Positions 33,829-41,593 of a stretch of DNA of 45,773 bases are shown one piece after another. A program made the translations under genes and the position numbers. Positions within the stretch are counted from its first letter, which is position 1. The number at the start of each line of letters is the position of its first letter. Under the pieces are notes generated by a model, which was not told the origin of the DNA, ran no database searches, and saw only the letters and a program-made list of their open reading frames with translations. This DNA comes from Granulosicoccus sp. (GTDB lineage Bacteria > Pseudomonadota > Gammaproteobacteria > Granulosicoccales > Granulosicoccaceae), in the NCBI GenBank assembly GCA_023301795.1, contig JALZVU010000016.1, positions 1 to 45,773 on the forward strand, written 5' to 3'.

Positions 33829-34485
33829 TTATTGTCTGGCTGGTGCAACACTGACTTGTAACTCGATGCGGCGACCGGGGTCACGCTTGGTCCTTGTCGT
33901 GAATGTTCGGCCCTTGTAACGATAGGTGACATCGTAGTGTTGAAGTCGCTGTGTTTGGCTCGCCTTAGAGACACGCTTGCAACGCTCCACTTCCACAGTC
34001 TGATAGATAGGTGCACCTTGTTGCAGTACTCTCTGATGACGTCGCTGCCTGTGGTTGTTACCGCGGCTCTCATTACCTACTGCACCGCCAATGATGGCTC
34101 CTGCAATGGTTGCACCCGCACGCGAATTGCTGCTGCGCCCTCGACCCAGCTGATTGCCGATGACACCACCTATCAAGCCACCCACTACAGCACCAGTGGC
34201 TGAGCGATGACTCTCGGAGCGGCGAGCTTCGTAGCGTTCATAGCGCGGTTGCTCGTAGCCTACAATTTTTTGAGTCGTCTCTATCCAGCATTCCTGGCGT
34301 GGCTCCCGTCCCCGAACGCCTGTATAGACTGGCCGGACATCAATCACCTCTCCATATTCTGTGAAGCGCTCTGTGGCAACACGTCTGTCTGATGCGCTGG
34401 CGGTGAACGAGGTCAGTGCCGCGGCAGTACCGATCGTGAGCGCCAGCAGGCCGGCTACCATGTCTTTTTTATGCTTCGTGTTCAT
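33829..34485 (-). CDS. Glycine-zipper 2TM domain envelope protein
   Basis: The 218-residue exported protein has a signal peptide (about 1-31, ending T-A-S-A) and a glycine-zipper region (about 92-140) with two G-x-x-x-G helical runs, V-V-G-G-L-I-G-G-V-I-G-N and I-A-G-A-I-I-G-G-A-V-G-N. The pattern matches the Rickettsia 17-kDa antigen type of 2TM domain. The C-terminus is rich in Arg, with a Y-R-Y-K-G-R-T segment. The ATG at 34485 is preferred because AGGAG lies five bases upstream; a GTG at 34491 is possible. It ends 53 bases before the PepSY gene and may be in one operon with the two-component system. Confidence 0.85.
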   Translation of the reverse strand: MNTKHKKDMVAGLLALTIGTAAALTSFTASASDRRVATERFTEYGEVIDVRPVYTGVRGREPRQECWIETTQKIVGYEQPRYERYEARRSESHRSATGAVVGGLIGGVIGNQLGRGRSSNSRAGATIAGAIIGGAVGNESRGNNHRQRRHQRVLQQGAPIYQTVEVERCKRVSKASQTQRLQHYDVTYRYKGRTFTTRTKRDPGRRIELQVSVAPARQ

Positions 34486-34595
34486 AGTCACTCCTGAGGA
34501 TATCCCAATGGCGTAAATGCCACGTTAGGGGGTAGAGTAAGCAGCCAGCACTGAACCTCGACTGAATATAGCGGCTGTATCGTGTCGATGTGTTG

Positions 34596-35306
34596 TTATT
34601 CGGGAGCCGCAATGGCGCCGTCTGTGGGGTCGTCTACATTTGCGACGCCCGCTTTATCCTCCAGTGGCGTAATTTTCGTGAGTATGCCGAATCGTGGGTT
34701 GTCGATGTAGTGCAACTCACCGCTGCGCATCTTGCGACTTTGTGCCAATCTGAACGTCTGGCCACTGAGCTCATCTGTGTAGGCCAATCTGGCATCCATG
34801 TGTAAAAACCGGCCCAACCGTACTGTGATGGATCCGTTAACTACGGTAGTGTTAATGGACTGCGAACGGTCAGGTGTAGGGTTGGCTGACGCTGGGTAGA
34901 ACTCGGGAAAGGCGCGTAAGTCTTCTGGCAAAAACAGCGGCACAGCACCGCCTAGCGCTATACGAACCGCTTTTGCCTCATCGTCGCCCAATCCGGGCTG
35001 GCGCCAGGCAAGGTGACGCAACAGTCGATAACGGCTGGATCCGGCGATATCAGCAGCGTTTTCAGTCAGTTGCAAGTTCTGCTCGACAGGCAAAAAGCCT
35101 TGCGCAACAGCCTCTTCCGACCCTAAGCGAAGGCTGTTTTCAATCCGGGGGAAATACAAGCCTCCGGCACTCAGATCTTCCCCGGCCAATGCCTCGAATA
35201 TGACCACTTCGATCAGATAGTCTTTGTTCTGGGCCATGCTGGTGCTGGCAAATGTCAGCAGGGCAAGCGCGGCAAGGCTGGATAACAGGCGTTGCTTTGA
35301 AATCAT
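34596..35306 (-). CDS. CsiV-family periplasmic protein
   Basis: The 236-residue protein has a signal peptide (about 1-25, ending S-M-A) and a C-terminal domain that matches the CsiV family. The family signature appears as L-A-W-R-Q-P near residue 100, G-S-I-T-V-R-L-G-R-F-L-H near 160, and S-R-K-M-R-S-G-E-L-H-Y-I-D-N-P-R-F-G near 195. In Vibrio, CsiV is reported to bind peptidoglycan and activate a periplasmic enzyme. In that genus it sits beside mfd; here it is next to a racemase operon, so the link is not conserved. Confidence 0.82.
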   Translation of the reverse strand: MISKQRLLSSLAALALLTFASTSMAQNKDYLIEVVIFEALAGEDLSAGGLYFPRIENSLRLGSEEAVAQGFLPVEQNLQLTENAADIAGSSRYRLLRHLAWRQPGLGDDEAKAVRIALGGAVPLFLPEDLRAFPEFYPASANPTPDRSQSINTTVVNGSITVRLGRFLHMDARLAYTDELSGQTFRLAQSRKMRSGELHYIDNPRFGILTKITPLEDKAGVANVDDPTDGAIAAPE

Positions 35307-35394
35307 GGGTGTCTCATTTACAAGGGAAAGACTCTGCCTCTATTCTACGACGAATCGCCAGTGCTTCGCCTATTAGCGCGTTGCCTGTGGAGTT

Positions 35395-36063
35395 TTACTT
35401 CATGGACTGATTCACAGCATGCAGCATTGTCAGTGCGCCGGTGGCTGCCACAACACCATCGATAACAGGAATTGAGTGTCGGACTGACAAACGCGCCGCT
35501 AATGGCGCCATTCCAGCGCAGCCGAGTACGATTGATGAGCAACCGTCAACCTGTATAGCGTTGGCAATTTCATCAGAAATTTGCTGCTCGGCCTCACTAC
35601 CTGCCTGTTCAAGAGCCAATACAGGTACATCGCTGGCGCGTACTTTTCTGCAGTTACTCATAAGACCAGAGCGCTCGATGTTTTCTTCGATGACAGGAAT
35701 TGATACCGCCAGTGTGGTGACGACAGAGAAGTTGTCGTACAGCATGATGGCTGTGTGAAAAGCTGCCTGTCCAATACCGACCACAGGCTTATCGGTTAAG
35801 GCGCGGCAATCATTAAGTCCTGTATCGTCAAAACAGGCAATCGCGAAGCCGTCATAGCCATTTGCGATGCCTGCTAGAAGCGCGTCAAGTAGTCCCGGAA
35901 GCGCAGCCTCTCCGTCTTCAGGCCCTTGAATGGAGGCGGGACCACGAGCCGATGTCGCCGCATCGATGATCACATCAGAACTTGCGGCAGCTCTGGCTGC
36001 CACCAGTACTTTATCGCTCATCGATTGGGTGGTGTTCGGATTGATAAACAAAAAACGTGGCAC
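35395..36063 (-). CDS. Asp/Glu/hydantoin racemase family protein
   Basis: The 222-residue protein belongs to the aspartate/glutamate/hydantoin racemase family. Two catalytic cysteines are present: Cys77 in A-C-F-D-D-T-G and Cys182 in L-G-C-A-G-M. The N-terminal F-I-N-P-N-T-T segment fits hydantoin racemase. Translation starts at a GTG at 36063 with AGGAG eight bases upstream, sharing one base with the TAG stop of the permease gene, so the two are coupled. The substrate may be a hydantoin or an acidic amino acid, but arylmalonate-type decarboxylation or maleate isomerisation cannot be excluded from sequence. Confidence 0.85.
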   Translation of the reverse strand: MPRFLFINPNTTQSMSDKVLVAARAAASSDVIIDAATSARGPASIQGPEDGEAALPGLLDALLAGIANGYDGFAIACFDDTGLNDCRALTDKPVVGIGQAAFHTAIMLYDNFSVVTTLAVSIPVIEENIERSGLMSNCRKVRASDVPVLALEQAGSEAEQQISDEIANAIQVDGCSSIVLGCAGMAPLAARLSVRHSIPVIDGVVAATGALTMLHAVNQSMK

Positions 36064-36881
36064 TAACTTGCTCCTGCTGTTCTTCGGCTTCGCCATACCA
36101 ACAGCAGTGCCAATCCAATCATGACAAACGAGAACATCGTGGTGAGTGTGCCAAGCGCATAGAGCACCGGCGTTGTCACGCTGGTGGTCATGCCATAAAT
36201 CTCTAGTGGCAAGGTGTTGTATGAGCCTGCTGTTAATAATGTTCTGGCAAATTCATCATAGGACAAAGTAAAGCCAAACAACGCAACGCCAATCAAGCTG
36301 GGTGCGATGATTGGCAGCACTACATACTTGAGTGTTTGCCAGTTGGTAGCCCCCAGGTCGCGTGCAGCTTCTTCAAAAGAGGCGTCAAACCGGTTGAATA
36401 CCGCAAACATGATCAGTAATCCAAAAGGAAGAGTCCATGTGAGTTGACTACCTAGGCCGGAGGTTGCCCAATGCACGTTCCAGTCAAGAAGATTGAACAA
36501 GATTCCTACACCCAGGGAGATCAGTATTGACGGAATGATCAAACTGGTAATGACTAGATAAAAAAGTACCGTTGATCCGCGAAAGCGATGTCGAAAGGCC
36601 AGGCCACCCATAACTGATACCAGAACTGTGACGGCCATGACTATTAAACCTAGCGCCATTGAGCGTCTGAACGATCCCCAGATATCACCCACCGCTTGTT
36701 GCTCATACAAGTTGCGAAACCAGTGTAACGATGTGCCGTTCATGGGAAATGTAAGGCCACCTTGTGGCCCCTGAAACGACAGAATGGCAATGGTGATGGT
36801 GGGGCCGTACAAGAAGAGAACAAACACGGCAAAAAACGCCGCGAGTAGGTAGAAACTTAATCCGCGTTTTTGCATTGTCAT
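36063..36881 (-). CDS. ABC transporter permease, PotC-like
   Basis: The 272-residue permease has six predicted membrane segments and the inner-membrane loop E-E-A-A-R-D-L-G-A-T near residue 175, which docks on the ATPase. The pattern resembles PotC of the spermidine/putrescine importer. It overlaps the upstream permease by four bases (ATGA) and the downstream racemase by one. Substrate is not determined by the permease sequence. Confidence 0.9.
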   Translation of the reverse strand: MTMQKRGLSFYLLAAFFAVFVLFLYGPTITIAILSFQGPQGGLTFPMNGTSLHWFRNLYEQQAVGDIWGSFRRSMALGLIVMAVTVLVSVMGGLAFRHRFRGSTVLFYLVITSLIIPSILISLGVGILFNLLDWNVHWATSGLGSQLTWTLPFGLLIMFAVFNRFDASFEEAARDLGATNWQTLKYVVLPIIAPSLIGVALFGFTLSYDEFARTLLTAGSYNTLPLEIYGMTTSVTTPVLYALGTLTTMFSFVMIGLALLLVWRSRRTAGAS

Positions 36882-37741
36882 AGCTCCTTGCGGATGTCGA
36901 CCATGCGCAGCATGGCAGCTACCATCAACAAGACAGTGAGTAGCAAGACCACAGCGCTCGCCGAGGCTGCCGGATATTGCAGTAAGCCTATTTCATTGGA
37001 AATCATTCGGCCCACCGAAGCGCTTTGTCCACCACTCATAAAGCGCACTGTAATGAAGTCGCCCATAACGAGGGTGACTACAAAAATGGAACCGATCATG
37101 ATGCCGGGCTTGGTGAGCGGCACAATCACGTGCTGAAGTATCTGGCGGCTGCTCGCACCAGCATCGCGTGCCGCTTCAATCAGCGAGCGATCAATGCGCA
37201 TCATGGTATTGAAGATGGGAACGATCATGAATAGTGTAAATAAATGCACAAACGCTAGGATCACCGCAAAATCTGAGAATAACAACCAGTCTAATGGTTC
37301 GTCTGTCCAGCCCCATTGTTGCAAGGTGTTGTTGGCGATACCGTTGCGTCCCAGAAACGGGATCCAGGAAATCATGCGAATAATGTTGGATGTCCAGAAC
37401 GGGATAGTACACAGCAAAAACAGTGATATTTGCCAGGTAAGGCTGTGTATGTGGAAAGCCAGAAAGTAGGCCACAGTAAACCCTATGGCCAGGCACAGTG
37501 CCCAGGTAATGAACGTAAACGTCAGTGTTTTTAAATAGACACTAAGCGTGACTTGTGAGGTAAAAAGAAATTCGTAGTTTTCGAAGATGAAGGCGGGGTA
37601 GTAGCTATAAGCGCTACTACCCCAGAAACTTACCATGACAATAACCACCACAGGCACCAATAAAAAAAGACCAAGAATTGCCGTTAACGGGCTAACGAGT
37701 AGCCAGCTTTTTAACGTTCTTGCAGTACCTGAGTGAGCCAT
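36878..37741 (-). CDS. ABC transporter permease, PotB-like
   Basis: The 287-residue permease has about six membrane segments and the docking loop E-A-A-R-D-A-G-A near residue 188. It resembles PotB. A strong AAGGAA site lies nine bases upstream of the ATG, and the gene begins 12 bases after the binding-protein stop. It forms the membrane channel together with the PotC-like permease. Confidence 0.9.
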   Translation of the reverse strand: MAHSGTARTLKSWLLVSPLTAILGLFLLVPVVVIVMVSFWGSSAYSYYPAFIFENYEFLFTSQVTLSVYLKTLTFTFITWALCLAIGFTVAYFLAFHIHSLTWQISLFLLCTIPFWTSNIIRMISWIPFLGRNGIANNTLQQWGWTDEPLDWLLFSDFAVILAFVHLFTLFMIVPIFNTMMRIDRSLIEAARDAGASSRQILQHVIVPLTKPGIMIGSIFVVTLVMGDFITVRFMSGGQSASVGRMISNEIGLLQYPAASASAVVLLLTVLLMVAAMLRMVDIRKEL

Positions 37742-37753
37742 AGTAATTGTTCC

Positions 37754-39061
37754 TTAAGCCGCGATGAACTCGTTCCATTTACGAACCATGTACTGGTTTT
37801 CGTCCATTACCGAGTTCCAGCAGGCAACTGATCCCATACGTTCTTCAAACGATCCACCGTCTCGCACTGCACCGGCCTGTTCCAGGACAACGCCTTGCGG
37901 GTTGACGATATCCCCCGTGGCAGGCTTACCTTCAAACCAGAATCCCCATTCGTCTTCGCTCATGAAATTCTTGGAGGTCTCTGGAACTGCCGAGTAATAG
38001 CCCTGACGCATCAGATAACCACCAACCCAGCCATCGAGGTACCAGTTGATGTATTCATAAGCGGCGTCCAGTTCAAGTCCAGACAGGTTCTTGGATAAAC
38101 CGATACCACCGCCCCATGAGCGGTAGCCTTCCTTCAATGGCTGATAGACACAAGGGATGCCTTTGGATCGAACAGCGGTAATGGCAGGTGACCACATAGA
38201 CTGGATGACTACTTCACCCGACGACATGAGGTTGACGCTTTCATCAAAGCTCTTCCAGAATGCACGAAACTGGCCGTTGCGTTTCGCTTCGATCATGATG
38301 CCCATGGTCTTGTCGATCTCTTCGCGCGTCATATTGCCTTTATCACCGTAATTGATTTCCCCCATGGCTTCACAGACCATGGCGCAATCCATGATGCCGA
38401 TGGAAGCGATGTCCAGAATGGATGCCTTACCTTTGAATTCCGGGTTCAGCAGTTCGGCCCAGGAATCGATATCGCGCCCTATAAGATCGGGCCGTATGCC
38501 TAGCGTATCGGCGTTATAGATGGTGGGAATCAGTGTCATCCAGCCCGACTCTTCATCTACAAAGTTTTTACCGCCGGGTCCGTCAACAAAACCTACGCTA
38601 TGCGGTGCAGTGCCTTGTGCGATTGTGCTATCAGGGGCTAGTTTTCCATCGCGAAAAATTCCAACGATTTTGTCGTAGTTGGTGATCTTGGAGGTGTCCA
38701 TAGCCTGCAGGTTGCCGGCAGGCCACACCTTCTTGCATATCCAGTACTCGATATCAGCGATATCAAATGAATTAGGCTGTGTCGCTGCTCGTTGGGCAAC
38801 GGAATCTGAATCCAGCGCTGTCATCTCGAGAGTGAAGCCTAAATCCTCTTTGACCTTGTTGGCGACATCATTAAGATTGGATACGCCTGTGCCGAATTGG
38901 CGCAATGTTACGTCTTTGATGTTTTGCGCCCAGATCATTGGAGCGCCTGTGATAGTACCTGCAGCTACGGTTGCAGCTGCAGCCCCTTTAAGCAGTTTTC
39001 TTCGGCTTACGCCCTTAGGGCCAAGTGACTGAAGTTGCTTGATGTTCGATGTATCGTTCAT
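37754..39061 (-). CDS. Periplasmic substrate-binding protein with Tat signal, PotD-like
   Basis: The 435-residue protein begins with a twin-arginine signal: S-R-R-K-L-L-K-G at about 19-26, then a hydrophobic stretch and cleavage near A-P-M-I-W-A-Q. Export through Tat is therefore likely. The rest is a PotD-like type 2 periplasmic binding fold with A-D-I-E-Y-W near 100 and repeated aromatic contacts. It is longer than PotD (about 350), so the ligand may not be a polyamine. A GAGGAAA site lies before the start. The gene follows the ATPase gene after 125 bases. Confidence 0.88.
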   Translation of the reverse strand: MNDTSNIKQLQSLGPKGVSRRKLLKGAAAATVAAGTITGAPMIWAQNIKDVTLRQFGTGVSNLNDVANKVKEDLGFTLEMTALDSDSVAQRAATQPNSFDIADIEYWICKKVWPAGNLQAMDTSKITNYDKIVGIFRDGKLAPDSTIAQGTAPHSVGFVDGPGGKNFVDEESGWMTLIPTIYNADTLGIRPDLIGRDIDSWAELLNPEFKGKASILDIASIGIMDCAMVCEAMGEINYGDKGNMTREEIDKTMGIMIEAKRNGQFRAFWKSFDESVNLMSSGEVVIQSMWSPAITAVRSKGIPCVYQPLKEGYRSWGGGIGLSKNLSGLELDAAYEYINWYLDGWVGGYLMRQGYYSAVPETSKNFMSEDEWGFWFEGKPATGDIVNPQGVVLEQAGAVRDGGSFEERMGSVACWNSVMDENQYMVRKWNEFIAA

Positions 39062-39186
39062 TTCTGTTTCCTCGGTTTTCCTAGAATTGTATTATTGATA
39101 AATTGAAGTTATGGACGTGCGTGCAATGGCTTGCCTGGTAAAGGGCTCCCTGTCAGTCGAATCGTTATCTTTAAGAATTGTTGCGT

Positions 39187-40209
39187 TTAATGAGTGCTAC
39201 TGAGTCTCACCGGATGCAGGTTTTCTGGATTCCAGCAGACGCCTGCGCTCTCGCCGGGGCGCCATCGACGTTGCTGGTATTGGTCATCACTGACTGAGAC
39301 GACTAACTGTCCTTGCTGAGGACTCGAAACAGTGATATTCACTGTTCGGCCCAAATACTCCACATGCTCTACCGTTGTGGGTATTGCTCTGGCATCGGCG
39401 GTTTCTGCAATCAAATCTGTTTTATCACTGCGAAGCGCACTGAGCTGACCGTCAATGGTGACCACGTTATGTCCACCCATGAAGCGGGCGACAAAATCTG
39501 TCTGCGGGCGATTGAAAATATCGCTAGGGCTACCTGCCTGCTCAATAACGGCGTTGTTCATCAACACGATGTGATCAGCCAATGCCAAGGCTTCGTCCTG
39601 GCTATGTGTTACGTGAATAAAGGTAATACCGAGTTCCCGCTGCAATCGTGATAACTCACTGCGCATGGCGATACGAAGAAAAGGATCAAGCGCTGAAAGA
39701 GGTTCATCCAGCAACAGCACGGAAGGTTTTGTGATCAACGCTCTGGCCAGTGCTACGCGCTGTTGCTGGCCGCCGGAGAGTTGGTCAGGTAGCCGCGCTG
39801 CAAATTCTTGCATGTGCACCAGTTCAAGGAGCTCATTCGCTTTGGTGTGTCGCTCAGGTTTGCCAACACCTGCCATACGTAGGCTGAACGCGACGTTGTC
39901 CAGAACCGTCAGATGCGGAAACAACGCGTAATTTTGAAACATCATGGCGGTGCCACGTTGTGCCGGGGATTTATTGATTAATGATGTATCACCGAGTTTG
40001 ATATCGCCGCTGGTGACATCTTCATGCCCTGCAATCATGCGTAACGTGGAGCTTTTTCCACAGCCCGACGGCCCCAATAGGCAGACATAGGTGCCAGTAT
40101 CAAATTTCTGAGAGAAACGATCTACCGCAATAGCGTCTTTACCGTACCGCTTGGTAACCTGGTCCAGTTCCAGGACTTTACCGTTGGCCTGTGTATCTTG
40201 CTCTGTCAT
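39187..40209 (-). CDS. ABC importer ATPase, PotA-like
   Basis: The 340-residue ATPase has Walker A G-P-S-G-C-G-K-S-S near residue 46, the signature L-S-G-G-Q-Q-Q-R-V-A-L-A-R, Walker B V-L-L-L-D-E-P-L-S-A-L-D, a switch histidine in V-T-H-S-Q and a C-terminal TOBE region (about 265-340). The layout is that of PotA/FbpC-type importers. It is the first gene of the importer run, and a candidate sigma-70 promoter lies about 60 bases upstream of its start. Confidence 0.92.
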   Translation of the reverse strand: MTEQDTQANGKVLELDQVTKRYGKDAIAVDRFSQKFDTGTYVCLLGPSGCGKSSTLRMIAGHEDVTSGDIKLGDTSLINKSPAQRGTAMMFQNYALFPHLTVLDNVAFSLRMAGVGKPERHTKANELLELVHMQEFAARLPDQLSGGQQQRVALARALITKPSVLLLDEPLSALDPFLRIAMRSELSRLQRELGITFIHVTHSQDEALALADHIVLMNNAVIEQAGSPSDIFNRPQTDFVARFMGGHNVVTIDGQLSALRSDKTDLIAETADARAIPTTVEHVEYLGRTVNITVSSPQQGQLVVSVSDDQYQQRRWRPGESAGVCWNPENLHPVRLSSTH

Positions 40210-40267
40210 GGATCAGACTTGTCTCTGTGCGCACAAAAATAGTGCAAAAAACGCTTGAATTTGGCTT

Positions 40268-40296
40268 AAATTACCTATGTATGTAACATGTGTCAA
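40268..40296 (-). promoter_or_regulatory. Candidate promoter of the importer-racemase operon
   Basis: On the minus strand a perfect TTGACA (40291-40296) is followed 17 bases later by TAATTT (40268-40273), a moderate -10. Transcription would begin near 40262 and leave a leader of about 50 bases to the ATPase start. The leader contains the 10-bp palindrome TGTGCGCACA at 40226-40235, a possible regulator site. Confidence 0.5.
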
Positions 40297-40340
40297 ACTT
40301 CGTACCAACAGCTGTGAACGCTAGTAAATCCGACATAAAA

Positions 40341-41222
40341 ATGACAACAACCCCTTCATCAGTGTGTACCCGTGTGGCATCTTTGAATGAGGTAGGGATG
40401 ATCCTTCAATGGGCAGGTAGTGAAGGCTGGAACCCAGGCATCGAGGACGACACTCTGTTTCATGCCACTGACCCGTCAGGCTTTCTGATTAGCCTTGTTG
40501 ATGACACACCGGTAGCCGCTGTCAGTGTGGTTAAGCACACTGAGAATCAGTTTTTTCTCGGCCTCTATATTTGCCTCCCAGAATGGCGCGGCACAGGTGT
40601 TGGGTGGACAACGTGGCAAGCTGGCCTTGCATCAACTGATGGACGTACTGTCGGCCTTGATGGCGTGGTTGACCAGCAGGCTAATTATCGCAAGTCCGGA
40701 TTCGATTATTGCTTTGGCAACAATCGGTTTAGCGGTGTGTTGGCTGGGGTCGAAAATTTCGTTGGCTTGAACGCTAGCGACACGCCTGTGCAGATCAGCC
40801 CGGCAACCCGAGATGATGTTGCCCAGATAGTTGACTACGATGCACGCGTTGGTGGTTTCGCGCGGCCTAGATTGTTTGACAGCTGGTCAGCTCATCAAGG
40901 CTCGCGCCACTTGTTTGTAGCCCGATTGAACGGACAGTGTGTCGGTGTCACGGGTTTGAGGAAGTGCGTTGAGGGTTACAAGGTCGGACCTTGGTTAGCG
41001 GACTCCGCAATTATCGCTATGAAGTTGCTGCATGCTGCGAGTGTGGTTTGTGGCTCTGAAAACGTCATGATCGATGTGCCATCATCGAATAGTACGTCCA
41101 TAGAGCTTATGCAGTCATTGGGGCTGGAGTCGATATTTGATACTGCCAGAATGTATAAGGGACAGGCGCCCGGTATTGACGTTGAGCGGCTTTTCGGTGT
41201 GGCGACGCTCGAGTTGGGATGA
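40341..41222 (+). CDS. Double-domain GNAT acetyltransferase
   Basis: The 293-residue protein has two GNAT-like parts. The N-terminal domain (about 1-140) has W-N-P-G-I-E-D-D near residue 32, the acetyl-CoA loop L-P-E-W-R-G-T-G-V-G and the family-specific G-L-D-G-V-V-D-Q-Q-A-N-Y. The C-terminal domain (about 155-290) resembles the YitH/Acetyltransf_18 type. I chose the ATG at 40341; a GTG at 40290 lies inside the opposing promoter and is less likely. Substrate unknown. Confidence 0.78.
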   Translation: MTTTPSSVCTRVASLNEVGMILQWAGSEGWNPGIEDDTLFHATDPSGFLISLVDDTPVAAVSVVKHTENQFFLGLYICLPEWRGTGVGWTTWQAGLASTDGRTVGLDGVVDQQANYRKSGFDYCFGNNRFSGVLAGVENFVGLNASDTPVQISPATRDDVAQIVDYDARVGGFARPRLFDSWSAHQGSRHLFVARLNGQCVGVTGLRKCVEGYKVGPWLADSAIIAMKLLHAASVVCGSENVMIDVPSSNSTSIELMQSLGLESIFDTARMYKGQAPGIDVERLFGVATLELG

Positions 41223-41593
41223 GTGGGGCAGGCCGTTGGTTTCTCCACGCGGAGCAGAGGAGGTGTTGATTTGAAGGTTATACTTGACGCCTGCTTGAGA
41301 GAAAGCCTCTGCAGTGCGCGGACAAGATTTAGTGGTGTCTAGTTCACAGAATAAGTCCTTTGATTTCAATATCATGAGCGTGCCGACGAGAAATATGTGG
41401 AAGATTTACCACAATAGTCGAATATCGCTACCGCATTTAACGATTTTTGAACCCAACACCCGATTGGCTGTCCGTACATACACATAATAAGAGTGCGATC
41501 GCATATTGCAGCTGGATGTCGATAGCTGCTGGTCTCTTTGTGCTTGAACTCAAGTCCTTAGCGCACTGCGTAACAATTTTAGTAAACATCCCC
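41223..41593. other. Intergenic stretch with no supported gene
   Basis: This 371-base gap lies between the GNAT gene and the sulfatase gene. Open frames are present on both strands but none shows a family motif or good ribosome-binding site; the sulfatase frame extends back to a TTG at 41447 without family-like sequence. An inverted repeat CTTGA-ac-TCAAG lies about 50 bases before the chosen sulfatase start. Nothing else is supported. Confidence 0.5.

Noticed and set aside
41115-41375. Minus-strand frame of 86 codons over the end of the GNAT gene and the following gap
   Set aside because: It overlaps a well-supported gene on the other strand, has no clear ribosome-binding site and no motif I recognise.
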